Assembly (NCBI RefSeq): GCF_030065535.1
Contig: NZ_JASJND010000004.1
Location: 186,001-250,000 of the forward strand
Length of the DNA: 64,000 bases
Direction of reading: 5' to 3'
From: Microbacterium dauci
GTDB taxonomy: Bacteria; Actinomycetota; Actinomycetes; Actinomycetales; Microbacteriaceae
Positions 34,306 to 43,095 of this stretch are shown piece by piece. A program made the position numbers and the translations under genes. Below the pieces are notes generated by a model. It was not told where the DNA came from, made no database searches, and was given only the letters and a program-made list of their open reading frames with translations. Every line of letters begins with the position of its first letter. Positions within the stretch are counted from its first letter, which is position 1.

Positions 34306-35597
34306 CAGCGCACCTCCTCCGTGTCGGGGGTCGAACCTTCGACGGCCGCGAGCACCTCGTCGATCTCGGTCTGCGACACCGGGTCAAGGATCACCGGGAT
34401 CTCGGTGGTCTCGGTCGTCTGCGGGCCGAGGGCGGTCAGCAGCGTGATGCGCGGGATGATGCCGACGAGTCGACCCTCGGCATCCGTCACGGCCAGTGGC
34501 AGCGGGGACTCTGCAGCGGGGACGAACAGGTCCATGAGGACGTCGTCCTGACCGACGGTCTGCGCCACCGGCTTCAGCATGGTGGTGAGGTCGGTCTCAC
34601 CGCGGCGGATGAGCTTGAGCGCGTCGCGGTCGGTGACCATGCCGAGCAGCTTCCGGCCGCGGTCGGTGACGTAGATGGCGGCCATGCGGTTGTCGCTCAT
34701 GGCACGGAGCGCGGTGCGCGGGCCGGTGCCTGAGGTGACCGAGACGGTGCCGGGGCGCTCCATGACATTCGCGGCGGTCAGCACGCGGGCGCGGTCGACG
34801 TCCTGTACGAACTGCTCGACGTAGTCGTTGGCCGGGTCGGTGAGGATGTCTTCGGGCGTGCCGATCTGGACGATCCGACCGTCGCGCATGACGGCGATGC
34901 GGTCACCGAGGAACATCGCCTCGTTGAGATCGTGCGTGATGAAGACGATCGTCTTCTGCAGCTTCTGCTGCAGCTCGAGCAGCTGCTCCTGCATCTCACG
35001 ACGGATGAGCGGGTCGAGCGCGCTGAACGCCTCGTCCATCAGCAGGATGTCGGTGTCGGCGGCGAGCGCGCGGGCGATGCCGACGCGCTGCTGCATGCCG
35101 CCCGAGAGCGCCGATGGGAGCTTGTCGCCCCAGCCGCCGAGCCCGACGAGTTCGAGGATCTCCTCGGCCTTGGCGAGGCGCTCGGTCTTGCCGACCCCCT
35201 GCAGCTCGAGCGGGTACGCGACGTTCGCCGCGACGGTGCGGTGCGGGAGCAGCGCGAAGTGCTGGAAGACCATGGCGATGCGCTCGCGACGGATGCCGCG
35301 GAGCTTCGACGCCGGGATGCCGGTGATGGGGTCGCCGTGGACGAGCACCTCGCCGCCGGTCGCGTCGTGCAGACCGTTCAGCATGCGGATGATCGTCGAC
35401 TTGCCTGAGCCCGAGAGCCCCATGATGACGAAGATCTCGCCGCGCTCGACCGTGAAGCTCGCGTCGATGACGGCTGCCGTCCCCGCGTCCTTCACCTTCT
35501 CGCGGGGTTCGCCTGCCTTCAGGCGTTTCACCGCCAGAGCGGGATTCCGTCCAAAGACCTTGTACAGGCCCTTCGCTTCGACTGCGGGGGTGGTCAC
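34305..35597 (-). CDS. Glycine betaine-type ABC transporter ATPase with CBS domains
   Basis: A 430-residue OpuAA/ProV-type ATPase. Walker A GLSGSGKST (~61-69), Q-loop VFQHFALLPH, signature LSGGMQQR, Walker B ILLMDEAFSALDP and H-loop ITHDLNEA are intact. The C-terminal ~150 residues form two CBS domains, which in OpuA sense ionic strength. The GTG at 35597 follows AGGTG by seven bases; upstream in-frame starts would add an unrelated Arg/Ser-rich stretch. Confidence 0.93.
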   Translation of the reverse strand: MTTPAVEAKGLYKVFGRNPALAVKRLKAGEPREKVKDAGTAAVIDASFTVERGEIFVIMGLSGSGKSTIIRMLNGLHDATGGEVLVHGDPITGIPASKLRGIRRERIAMVFQHFALLPHRTVAANVAYPLELQGVGKTERLAKAEEILELVGLGGWGDKLPSALSGGMQQRVGIARALAADTDILLMDEAFSALDPLIRREMQEQLLELQQKLQKTIVFITHDLNEAMFLGDRIAVMRDGRIVQIGTPEDILTDPANDYVEQFVQDVDRARVLTAANVMERPGTVSVTSGTGPRTALRAMSDNRMAAIYVTDRGRKLLGMVTDRDALKLIRRGETDLTTMLKPVAQTVGQDDVLMDLFVPAAESPLPLAVTDAEGRLVGIIPRITLLTALGPQTTETTEIPVILDPVSQTEIDEVLAAVEGSTPDTEEVR

Positions 35598-36019
35598 GTG
35601 TCTGCACCTCGGCGGGCGCGCGCAGGCGTCCGCATCGGTTGCGCCCGGGTGGCGATCACAGGCGCGCGCGAGCGTTCGAAGAACACCTCCAGCGCAGCGC
35701 TCCGGAAACGAACATCGGGATCGTTCCCCAGACCGCCGACCGTACGCCCGCCCGGCGCCGGCATCCCCAGAGAGAACCGGTTCGAGCGACCGCGGACTGG
35801 TCGTCGTCGGGCACAAGGCCCTCATCGACCATATGTAATGCATTCACAGGGATCAAACCGAGCGCGCCCCTTGCCGGACGCCGACCACTCGGGTATTCGC
35901 GCGGGCGCGCGGCATCCGCTGGGGTCGAAATCGAGGGTTGACGTGCGCTCGGTTCTTTGGTTACTTAGTCATGTAACTAACCCACGAACCGGTTCATCCC
36001 GAGCCAGAGGGGAGTCGGA
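35598..36019. other. Divergent promoter region, no gene
   Basis: This 422-base stretch separates the solute importer (minus) from the YtrA-type regulator (plus). Apart from the promoter/operator at 35938-35982 and an AT-richer patch near 35826-35845, probably the importer's promoter, I see nothing coding. Confidence 0.65.
35938..35982 (+). promoter_or_regulatory. Promoter with YtrA-type operator
   Basis: TTGACG (35938-35943) is a good -35. About 15-18 bases on lies a 24-bp near-palindrome at 35959-35982 of the form GGTTAnTTA-n6-TAAnTAACC, covering the expected -10. The GntR protein encoded 38 bases downstream is the likely ligand. Confidence 0.65.
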
Positions 36020-36412
36020 ATGGTCGAAGAAGGACGTCCGCTCTTCCTGCAGATCGCGGAGAGCGTCGAAGACTCGATCATCGACGGCAGCCTCGCCGAG
36101 CAGGCGCAGGCTCCGTCGACGAACGAGCTCGCCGCGTTCTACCGCATCAACCCCGCCACCGCTGCGAAAGGAATCGCCATGCTCACCGACAAAGGCGTGC
36201 TGACCAAGCGGCGCGGCATCGGCATGTTCGTCGCCGACGGCGCCCGCGAGTTGCTGCTCACCGAACGGCGGACCGCGTTCGCGGACCGCTACCTCGACCC
36301 CCTCCTCGCCGAAGCCCGCAAGCTCGGGCTCGGCCCCGACGACCTGGCGCGACTGCTCACCGAGCGCGCCGCCTCCAGCACCGCCACGACCACGGAAGGA
36401 ACGACACGATGA
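36020..36412 (+). CDS. GntR-family regulator, YtrA subfamily
   Basis: A 130-residue repressor consisting mostly of the GntR winged helix (PLFLQIAESVEDSIIDGSLA, STNELAAFYRINPATAAKGI, KRRGIGMFVADGA) and a short dimerisation tail, as in YtrA. AGGGGAG precedes the ATG. The stop overlaps the ABC ATPase start (ATGA). YtrA-type genes usually control the ABC exporter encoded with them. Confidence 0.92.
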   Translation: MVEEGRPLFLQIAESVEDSIIDGSLAEQAQAPSTNELAAFYRINPATAAKGIAMLTDKGVLTKRRGIGMFVADGARELLLTERRTAFADRYLDPLLAEARKLGLGPDDLARLLTERAASSTATTTEGTTR

Positions 36413-37305
36413 CCGCCGTCATCGAGGTGAAGAACCTCACCAAGCGCTACCGCGAGAAGACCGCGGTGGACGACATCTCGTTCACGATCGAGAGGGACTC
36501 GATTTACGGACTGCTCGGGCGCAACGGCGCCGGCAAGACCACCGTCATGTCGATCCTGACAGCGCAGAACTTCCCCACCAGCGGGGACGTGCGCGTTTTC
36601 GGCGAAGCGCCCTACGAGAACGCGGGCGTCCTGCGTCGGATGTGCTTCGTCCGTGAGAGTCAGAAGTACCCCGACGACGCCACCCCGCTGCACGCTTTCC
36701 GCATCGCCCGGCTGTTCTACCCGAACTGGGATCAGGCCCTCGCCGAGCGCCTCATCGCCGACTTCCAGTTGCCACTGAAGCGCACGATCAAGAAGCTCTC
36801 GCGCGGCCAGCTCAGCGCCGTGGGCGTCATCATCGGCATCGCCGCGCGCGCCGAGATCACCTTCTTCGACGAGCCGTATCTGGGATTGGATGCCGTAGCG
36901 CGGCAGATCTTCTATGACCGGCTCCTCGAGGACTACGCCGAGCATCCGCGCACGATCATCCTGTCGAGCCACCTGATCGACGAGGTCGCGAACCTCCTGG
37001 AACGCGTCATCGTGATCGACGGTGGCCGGATCATCATGGACGAGGACACCGAGTCGGTGCGGGATCGCGCCGTGACGATCCTCGGTGACTCGGCCGCCGT
37101 CGAGGCGTTCGTCGCGGGCCGCGAGGTCCTCCACCGCGAGAGCCTCGGCCGGGTCACGAGCGTCACCGTGCTCGGCACCCTCACCCCCGCCGAGCGCGCC
37201 GAGCTCGCGGCATCCGGACTCGACGTCGGACCGGTCTCTCTGCAACAACTCATCGTTCGACAGACCCAGCATTCCGCCCCTACCGATGAAGGAGCACTGC
37301 GATGA
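36409..37305 (+). CDS. ABC transporter ATPase (YtrB/EcsA-like)
   Basis: A 298-residue ATPase with Walker A GRNGAGKTT (~39-47), a signature-like LSRGQLSAVGV in place of LSGGQ, Walker B ITFFDEPYLGLD and H-loop SSHLIDE. The altered signature is common in YtrB-type ATPases. The C-terminal ~80 residues are a poorly conserved domain. Coupled by ATGA overlaps to the regulator and the permease. Confidence 0.9.
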   Translation: MTAVIEVKNLTKRYREKTAVDDISFTIERDSIYGLLGRNGAGKTTVMSILTAQNFPTSGDVRVFGEAPYENAGVLRRMCFVRESQKYPDDATPLHAFRIARLFYPNWDQALAERLIADFQLPLKRTIKKLSRGQLSAVGVIIGIAARAEITFFDEPYLGLDAVARQIFYDRLLEDYAEHPRTIILSSHLIDEVANLLERVIVIDGGRIIMDEDTESVRDRAVTILGDSAAVEAFVAGREVLHRESLGRVTSVTVLGTLTPAERAELAASGLDVGPVSLQQLIVRQTQHSAPTDEGALR

Positions 37306-37997
37306 ACCGCACCTTGAACGTCGTCCGCATGCAGCTGGTGAACCGGCAGACCTACATCTGGGTGCCGCTCATCGTGCTCGGCGGGACGGTCGTGATCTCG
37401 CTCGCAATCTTCGGGCTGATCGCGTCGAACGGCGTCGACACCGACATGTTCGGCGGCGGCGCCCAGGCGCCACTGTGGTACTTCGCCGTCGTCGGCGTGC
37501 AAGCGCTCACCCTCACCTTCCCGTTCTCACAGGCGATGAGCGTCACCCGCAGGGAGTTCTTCCTCGGCACGCTGCTCACTGCGGCGATGACCTCGTTCGG
37601 ACTCGCCGCCCTGTTCGTGATCGGCGGTTTCATCGAAGAGTGGACCGCTGGGTGGGGCATCGGCGGCTACATGTTCCGCCTCACCTGGGTGTGGGAGTAC
37701 GGACCGGTTGTGGCGGGGCTGTTCTTCTTCTCGCTGGCGCTGCTGTTCTTCGTCGTCGGCTTCTGCGGTGCGACGGTCTACAAGCGGTGGGGCAATCTCA
37801 TCCTCACCGTCACCCTGGTCGGGCTCGCGCTCGTGCTCGTGGGCGCGATGTGGCTGATCGGGCAGCTGCAGGCGTGGCCCGAGGTCATGGCCTGGTTCGG
37901 CAGCCTCACCGCGCCGAGCCTGAGTGCCGCGATGCTCGCCGTGACCGCGGTGCTGGGCATCGCGTCCTACGGGATGCTGCGGCGCACCGTCGCCTGA
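37302..37997 (+). CDS. ABC transporter permease subunit, exporter type
   Basis: A 231-residue membrane protein with six hydrophobic segments (~18-43, 63-84, 97-118, 140-163, 170-193, 203-225). It lacks an EAA loop, consistent with an exporter-type permease. Its only link to function is the coupled ATPase and YtrA regulator; such systems respond to cell-wall-active compounds in other Gram-positives. Confidence 0.85.
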   Translation: MNRTLNVVRMQLVNRQTYIWVPLIVLGGTVVISLAIFGLIASNGVDTDMFGGGAQAPLWYFAVVGVQALTLTFPFSQAMSVTRREFFLGTLLTAAMTSFGLAALFVIGGFIEEWTAGWGIGGYMFRLTWVWEYGPVVAGLFFFSLALLFFVVGFCGATVYKRWGNLILTVTLVGLALVLVGAMWLIGQLQAWPEVMAWFGSLTAPSLSAAMLAVTAVLGIASYGMLRRTVA

Positions 37998-38022
37998 TCG
38001 CGGCCCGCGGCCGGGGAGCGCG

Positions 38023-38313
38023 TCAGCGCTCTTCGGCCGCTGCCGTGTGGTGGCGGATGACCTCGGCGACGACGAAGTTGAACCACTTCTCGGCGAACTC
38101 CGGGTCGAGGTCCGCATCGGCGGCGAGCCGCTTGAGGCGGGCGATCTGCTGCTCCTCGCGGGAGGGATCGGATGCCGGCATCCCATACTCCGCCTTCAGC
38201 ACACCGACCTGCTTCGTGCAGCGGAAGCGCTCCGCGAGCATGTGGATGAGCGCAGCGTCGATGTTGTCGATGCTGGAACGCAGGCTGTGCAGCTGGGCGA
38301 TCGGGTCGGTCAT
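38023..38313 (-). CDS. Chorismate mutase, AroQ type
   Basis: A 96-residue all-helical chorismate mutase converting chorismate to prephenate. RSSIDNIDAALIHMLAERF, QVGVLKAEYGMPASDPSREE and the C-terminal FVVAEVIRHH follow the AroQ pattern, with Arg12, Lys40-type and Arg52 positions in register. GGAGG lies four bases before the ATG. Confidence 0.9.
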   Translation of the reverse strand: MTDPIAQLHSLRSSIDNIDAALIHMLAERFRCTKQVGVLKAEYGMPASDPSREEQQIARLKRLAADADLDPEFAEKWFNFVVAEVIRHHTAAAEER

Positions 38314-38354
38314 GATTCCTCCGCGCCGACCCTATCGCGAGCGGATGCCGCAGC

Positions 38355-38495
38355 TCACGTCGGCTCGGTCGTGCGCACGAGCCCGCAGTTCAGGCACGAC
38401 CACACCACGAGGAACCGTTCATCGTCGAGGATCTCGAATCGCAGCGGATCGCCGCACGTCGGACACGTGCGGGGGTCGACCGCCGGACGGCTCAC
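38355..38495 (-). CDS. 46-residue zinc-ribbon protein
   Basis: The GTG at 38495 overlaps the stop of the HhH gene (GTGA). The product has CPTCG (Cys11, Cys14) and CLNCG (Cys34, Cys37), a classic two-knuckle zinc ribbon, with DPLRFEILDDERFLVVW between. It is the last gene of the AAA/radical SAM cassette. Function unknown. Confidence 0.75.
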   Translation of the reverse strand: MSRPAVDPRTCPTCGDPLRFEILDDERFLVVWSCLNCGLVRTTEPT

Positions 38496-39280
38496 AGGTC
38501 GACGCGACGGCCGAAGCTGCGGGCGCTCCGGGGGCGGGGCGAGCAGGTCGCCGCGGCACGGAGACGCACGATCTCGTGCGGCTGCAGACCGGCGACCTCG
38601 CCGAAGTCCTCGAGCGACGAGAACCCGCCGCGCTTGGTGCGCTCCTTCACGAGGCGACGCGCCTTCGTGCGGTCCATGCCGGGAAGCTCACGCAGCTCGT
38701 CGGCGGTCGCGGTCTGCACGTCGACGGGCTCAGCGGGCTCCCTCGTCGCGAGCAGATCGCTCGAATCGGCGCCGAGGTCGGCCGCGAGCCGTGCTGCGTC
38801 GCTCTTCGCGGGCGCAGTCGCCCGCTGCGCCGCGGCCGCTTTCGCCGCGGCATCCTTCGCCCGCTGATTCCGCTTGCCACGACGCGACGAGCGCGGCGGC
38901 TGACGCTTCGCGGGTGCTGCCGGAGCGGATGCCACGCCACCCGCCCCAGCGCCAGTGAGCAGATTCTGCCCGACCGACCGCCGCTCCCACATGGTGCGCA
39001 GCCACCCGGGGTTGAGCGCCAGGGCGAACAGGATGCCGCCGAGGTGCACGATCGAGTTGACGAGGTCGCCGAAGCCACCCCACAGCTCGACACCGAGCGT
39101 GACCGCGACGATCGAGATCACGATGCCGGCGACGATCGCCGCCACGCGGCGCGAGACCGCGCCGACGACGAGGAACCCGAGCCAGGCGAACCCGGGACCG
39201 AAGAGCACCGGAAGGATCCAGGTGCTCATGCCGAACAACCACCCGTACCCGGGTGCCTGCGCGGAGCGGGGCGTCGTCAT
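38492..39280 (-). CDS. Membrane protein with C-terminal ComEA-type helix-hairpin-helix
   Basis: A 262-residue protein. Residues ~12-100 contain three or four membrane helices (WLFGMSTWILPVLFGPGFAW, VAAIVAGIVISIVAVTLGV), followed by a Lys/Ala/Arg-rich linker (~120-165). Residues ~185-240 form a HhH motif as in ComEA: DVQTATADELRELPGMDRTK then GGFSSLEDFGEVAGLQPHEI. In ComEA the domain binds DNA; here it would face the cytoplasm or exterior depending on helix number. ATGA overlap with the gene upstream. Confidence 0.82.
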   Translation of the reverse strand: MTTPRSAQAPGYGWLFGMSTWILPVLFGPGFAWLGFLVVGAVSRRVAAIVAGIVISIVAVTLGVELWGGFGDLVNSIVHLGGILFALALNPGWLRTMWERRSVGQNLLTGAGAGGVASAPAAPAKRQPPRSSRRGKRNQRAKDAAAKAAAAQRATAPAKSDAARLAADLGADSSDLLATREPAEPVDVQTATADELRELPGMDRTKARRLVKERTKRGGFSSLEDFGEVAGLQPHEIVRLRAAATCSPRPRSARSFGRRVDL

Positions 39281-39780
39281 GCATGGTCCTTCACGTTCAG
39301 CACCATCGTCAGGGTGTCCTCGTCGTCGCGCGTCTCGGAGACGAGCTCGAACCCGGCGGTGTCGGCGCGGGCGCGGATCCGCTCGGCGACAGCACGCTGC
39401 ACATGCGTCGCGTACGCGGCATCCAACCGCTCGATGACCGACGCCGCCTCGGCCTCGGTCAACTCGTGGCCGTCGACGCGCTCGAGATGCGCGGCCCAGA
39501 TGCCGTCATCGTTCCGGGCCATCTCGATCTCCACGCCGTCGACCGTCGCCCGGAGCGTCCCGCCCACCGAAGAGACCGTCGACGCGCCGAGGTCGGCGAG
39601 CGCCGCAGCCAGCAGCCCCTCGTCCTTCATCCGCGTCTGCACGGCGACAGGCACCGCGCCGCCGCCGTCACCGTCCGCGCGGTCTCCCCTCCCGACGCTC
39701 ACGGCGCCTGCGATCCCGGTCGCGCTCACGGCCGCCGCGGCGGCGAGGGCGGCGGGGATCAGGATCAGCGAGATGCTCAT
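39277..39780 (-). CDS. DUF1257/Ycf35-like protein with N-terminal membrane helix
   Basis: A 167-residue protein. A hydrophobic helix (~3-26) and a Gly/Asp-rich linker precede a domain that follows the Ycf35/DUF1257 pattern: TRMKDEGLLAAALADLGAST, VDGVEIEMARNDDGIWAAHL, VIERLDAAYATHVQRAVAER and GFELVSETRDDEDTLTMVLN. Ycf35 is conserved with Ycf46 in algal plastids and cyanobacteria but has no known biochemical role. Linked by ATGA overlaps on both sides. Assignment is from remembered family patterns. Confidence 0.65.
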   Translation of the reverse strand: MSISLILIPAALAAAAAVSATGIAGAVSVGRGDRADGDGGGAVPVAVQTRMKDEGLLAAALADLGASTVSSVGGTLRATVDGVEIEMARNDDGIWAAHLERVDGHELTEAEAASVIERLDAAYATHVQRAVAERIRARADTAGFELVSETRDDEDTLTMVLNVKDHA

Positions 39781-40511
39781 GACAGGTCCTCTCTCACACG
39801 ACGGGATGCCAGCCGGTCGCCGCGCACCCCCAGATCGTCCAGCAGCGCCGCGAGCGCGGCATCCGTCGCCCACCCGTTGACGGCGACCGTGCCGTCGCGG
39901 GCGATGCGTACCTCGAGCGAATCCGCGCCACCGGATGCCGCGATCTCGCGCACCCGCTCGGCGTAGACCGGCGTCAGGGCGCGGATCTCCTGGTTGCGCG
40001 ACCCGATCCAGGGCCGCGTGGTGTCGGGGAGGTCGCGCAGGTACGGCCCGTCGCAGAGCAGGTCGGTCGCTGCGAGCAGCCGCGCGATGTCCGGGCGCTC
40101 CGCGGCCCACTCGACGAGTCGCTCGTGGGTGTATCCGCTGAAGGCCATCACCGTGAGGCCCGCGGCGCGGAACGCCTCTGCGACCGCGGCCATGGCGGCG
40201 GCCTGGTCGAACGGCTCGCCGCCGAGGAGCGTCACGCCCTCGGCACCCGCGGCGAGCGCGTCGGCCACCCAGCGGTCGGCAAGGGTCGTCGGGTCGTCGA
40301 GCGAGCCGCCGCGCGCCGCCCAGAGCTGGGGGTTGAAGCAGCCGGGGCACCGCACCGCGCACCCCTGCACCCAGATCGCGGCGCGCACGCCGGGCCCCTC
40401 GGCCTCGGTCGCCGGCACGAAGCGGGCCCAGCGGAGCGGACCGTCGCAGGCTGCGGGCATCGCGGTGCCGAGCGAGGTCGCGCCCCCCGCCTGGCCGAGC
40501 GAGGTGCTCAC
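39777..40511 (-). CDS. Radical SAM (NrdG-like 4Fe-4S) protein
   Basis: A 244-residue protein with the radical SAM cluster motif CxxxCxxC in WVQGCAVRCPGCFNPQLW (Cys51, Cys55, Cys58) and the SAM-binding GGEPF (~93-97). GYTHERL and DGPYLRDLPDTTRPWIGSRNQ resemble NrdG-type activating enzymes. No nrdD is visible here, so it probably acts on a different partner, perhaps the DUF2997-like peptide. The GTG at 40511 overlaps the upstream stop (GTGA). The last ~60 residues are a separate tail. Confidence 0.82.
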   Translation of the reverse strand: MSTSLGQAGGATSLGTAMPAACDGPLRWARFVPATEAEGPGVRAAIWVQGCAVRCPGCFNPQLWAARGGSLDDPTTLADRWVADALAAGAEGVTLLGGEPFDQAAAMAAVAEAFRAAGLTVMAFSGYTHERLVEWAAERPDIARLLAATDLLCDGPYLRDLPDTTRPWIGSRNQEIRALTPVYAERVREIAASGGADSLEVRIARDGTVAVNGWATDAALAALLDDLGVRGDRLASRRVREDLS

Positions 40512-40711
40512 AATCCCTCTTCGACGTGCGACTCCGACGAGACGGGTGCACCGACCCGGTGGTAGTCGTCGGTGAACTGCGACGAGGCGGTCTCGGCGTC
40601 GAGGAGCGCCTCGAGCTGCTGGATGTACTCCAGGCACTCGGGCCCGGTCATCCCGAACGTCTCCGCCGCGACCGATCCGTCGGCGCGGAGCTGAACGACA
40701 AGCTGCTTCAT
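40508..40711 (-). CDS. DUF2997-like small protein
   Basis: A 67-residue protein. QLVVQLRADGSVAAETFGMTGPECLEYIQQLEALLD follows the DUF2997 pattern (sheet, then ETKGFxGxxCL..., then helix) with the conserved Cys26. GGAG lies before the ATG. It sits between the AAA ATPase and the radical SAM gene; members of this family recur beside Ycf46-type ATPases. Confidence 0.72.
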   Translation of the reverse strand: MKQLVVQLRADGSVAAETFGMTGPECLEYIQQLEALLDAETASSQFTDDYHRVGAPVSSESHVEEGL

Positions 40712-40719
40712 GATGCTCC

Positions 40720-42333
40720 TCAGTAGTCCACGGTACGACCGCCACGGCGTGACGAGAGCGGTCCCTCGGATGCCGCCCCCGCGAGTTCCGCCGAGTCGAA
40801 GTCTTCCGACCCGGTGGCGCGGACGGCGCGCTGAGCGGCCCACTCGCGGATGCGCTGCACCTCTTCGGCCTGGGTGACGGCGAGTGGGATCATCGAGCCG
40901 ACGACGCCCGAGATCGTGTCGAGGGTGACCGATCCCTTCGTGCTGAACCCCTCGTACAGCGCCGACACGACGGCTTGCTCGATCTCCGCACCGGAGTGGT
41001 TTTCGCTGGCCGACACGAGGGCGTCGACGGCGGCGGCATCGCCGGCGATCGCTTCGAGCCCGTTCGCCTCCGTCGCCCGGCTGCGCAGCTGCAGGTCCCA
41101 GATCACCTCGCGCTCGACACCGGTGGGGAGATCGACGAAGAAGATCTCGTCGAATCGTCCCTTTCGCATGAACTCGGGCGGCAGGACGTCGATGTTGTTC
41201 GCCGTGGCGACGACGAACACCGGATGCCGCTTCTCCTGCATCCAGGTCAGGAATGTGCCGAACACGCGAGCCGTCGTCCCCGAGTCGCCCTGCCCGGTCG
41301 TGTTCGAGAAGCCCTTCTCGATCTCGTCGACCCACAGGATGCACGGCGCGACTGCCTCTGCGGTCGCGATGGCGGTGCGGAGATTCTGCTCGCTCGAACC
41401 GACCAGTCCCGAGAAGATGCGCCCGATGTCGAGGCGCAGAAGTGGCAGCCCCCACGAGGCCGCCGTGGCCTTCGCGGTGAGCGACTTGCCGCAGCCCGGC
41501 ACGCCGGTGATGAGCACGCCCTTCGGAGCCGGGAGCCCGTAGTCCTGCGCGCCGCGCAACCACGACCCGTTGCGGCGTTCGAGCCAGCGCTTGAGGTTGT
41601 TCAGGCCGCCGACGTCGTCGAGGTCGATCCCGGCCTTCACGAATTCGAGGACGCCCGACTTCCGCACGACCTGGCGCTTCTCGTCGAGCACGACGTCGAT
41701 GTCGGCGCCCGAGAGGGTGCCGTCGTTGACCATCGCCCGGGCGAAGGCGTTCTCGGCCTCGGCCATCGTGAGCCCGCGCGCCGCGTGCACCAACTGCTCG
41801 CGAGCGGCGTCATCGGCGCTGACCTCGATGTCGCGCGCGTTGTTGTCGATCATCGTGTCGAGGAGCCCACGGATCTCGTCCGCCGTCGGCAGCGGGAAGT
41901 CGAAGAGGTGCGTCAGCTCGTCGAGTTCGGGCGGGATCACGCGCACGGGGGCGGTGACCACGAGCGTGCGCGACACGTCGCCGTGCCGGAATTCCAGTGC
42001 GGTCTCGCGCACGGTCCGCACGATCGCGGGGTCGCCTGCGCGGTGCTCGGTGCCGAAGTAGGCGTGCAGGTCGCAGAACACGAACACGCTCGGTTCGTGC
42101 ACCCCCGCGATGTGCTGGAGTGCACGCGCCGGGTTCGCGGTGTTCGACACGCTCTTGCCGTCCGGCCCGATGAGGCCGAGCGCCGAGGTCCACGTCCACA
42201 CCGCGCGGCGGTTCCGCTGCGCGTGCGCGGCATCCGTGATCGCGGCGACGGCGCGCACCTCCTCGCCCGTCTCGAGGTACAACAGCGGGAGGCGGGCCTT
42301 GAAGGCCTCGTCCAGGGTCTGCGCGAAGGTCAC
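40720..42333 (-). CDS. AAA ATPase, Ycf46-like
   Basis: A 537-residue AAA protein. The N-terminal ~200 residues (LPLLYLETGEEVRAVAAITD, VWTWTSALGL, FCDLHAYF) form a RecA-like domain without Walker A, as in Ycf46. The AAA module follows: Walker A GVPGCGKS (277-284), Walker B ILWVDE (332-337), sensor Asn in ATANN (~380), arginine finger in RKGRFDE (~393). The C-terminal lid extends to ~480. It should be a hexameric remodelling ATPase; the target is unknown. Confidence 0.88.
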   Translation of the reverse strand: MTFAQTLDEAFKARLPLLYLETGEEVRAVAAITDAAHAQRNRRAVWTWTSALGLIGPDGKSVSNTANPARALQHIAGVHEPSVFVFCDLHAYFGTEHRAGDPAIVRTVRETALEFRHGDVSRTLVVTAPVRVIPPELDELTHLFDFPLPTADEIRGLLDTMIDNNARDIEVSADDAAREQLVHAARGLTMAEAENAFARAMVNDGTLSGADIDVVLDEKRQVVRKSGVLEFVKAGIDLDDVGGLNNLKRWLERRNGSWLRGAQDYGLPAPKGVLITGVPGCGKSLTAKATAASWGLPLLRLDIGRIFSGLVGSSEQNLRTAIATAEAVAPCILWVDEIEKGFSNTTGQGDSGTTARVFGTFLTWMQEKRHPVFVVATANNIDVLPPEFMRKGRFDEIFFVDLPTGVEREVIWDLQLRSRATEANGLEAIAGDAAAVDALVSASENHSGAEIEQAVVSALYEGFSTKGSVTLDTISGVVGSMIPLAVTQAEEVQRIREWAAQRAVRATGSEDFDSAELAGAASEGPLSSRRGGRTVDY

Positions 42334-42345
42334 TGCCGGTCCTTT

Positions 42346-43095
42346 CTACGGGGCGGATGCCGGTTCGTCGAGGGTGATCGTCCAGGGGCCGTCGTCGGCG
42401 TTCACTCGGAACACGACGACCTCGCCCGCGCCCCACGAGGCACGGGCGTCGACCTCGTCGACGCCTTCGACGAGGTCGGTGATGACGCCGGGGGTGATGG
42501 CGTCCACGGTGAAGAACCCATCGCCGTCGAAGACGAACCGGCCGCTGAGCGCGTCGCCGCGATAGGAGAGCAGGGCGTCGCCCTCGCCCGAGACGGTTGC
42601 CGCCTCGATCGGCGTCGGGGTCTCGAGCTGCACGGGCGCGGTCCAGTCGGTGAGACGGGGTGAGAACCACAGGCGCCCGTCCGTTGCACCCGGGAAGACG
42701 ACCAACTCGCGGGTGCCGGTCAAGAGGCCCAGGAACTCGGGACGATCCTCTGCGACGCCGACACTCCGGTCGAGCTGCTGATAGACGGCCGTGTTGTCGT
42801 CCTGCCCGCCGGTCAACGGGCCGAGCACCCACACTTCGTCACCCGAAGGCAGGTCCAGGAAGCCGGTGTCGGCGCTCCCGACGATCCGACCGTCCTCGAC
42901 GACGACCTCCGCTGCGCCGGGATCGGTCCACGGTCGGTACTCGTGCTCGTTCGGGTCCTGGAACAGCAGGCCACCGGTCTCGGGGTTGATCGCGAGGAAC
43001 GGCATCGTCATCACGGCCACGACTACCGCTGCGGCGGTCCCGCCGAGCCACGTGAACACCGAGAAGCGCCGGATGCGGGCGTCGGCGAGGCTCAC
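42346..43095 (-). CDS. Membrane-anchored beta-rich protein of unknown function
   Basis: A 249-residue protein with one N-terminal membrane helix (~14-36) and a long exported domain rich in beta-strand patterns (EVWVLGPLTGGQDDNTAVYQ, ELVVFPGATDGRLWFSP, GRFVFDGDGFFTVDA). No family recognised. It lies 12 bases before the AAA gene and overlaps the preceding gene by ATGA; both neighbours share the same architecture. Confidence 0.78.
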   Translation of the reverse strand: MSLADARIRRFSVFTWLGGTAAAVVVAVMTMPFLAINPETGGLLFQDPNEHEYRPWTDPGAAEVVVEDGRIVGSADTGFLDLPSGDEVWVLGPLTGGQDDNTAVYQQLDRSVGVAEDRPEFLGLLTGTRELVVFPGATDGRLWFSPRLTDWTAPVQLETPTPIEAATVSGEGDALLSYRGDALSGRFVFDGDGFFTVDAITPGVITDLVEGVDEVDARASWGAGEVVVFRVNADDGPWTITLDEPASAP

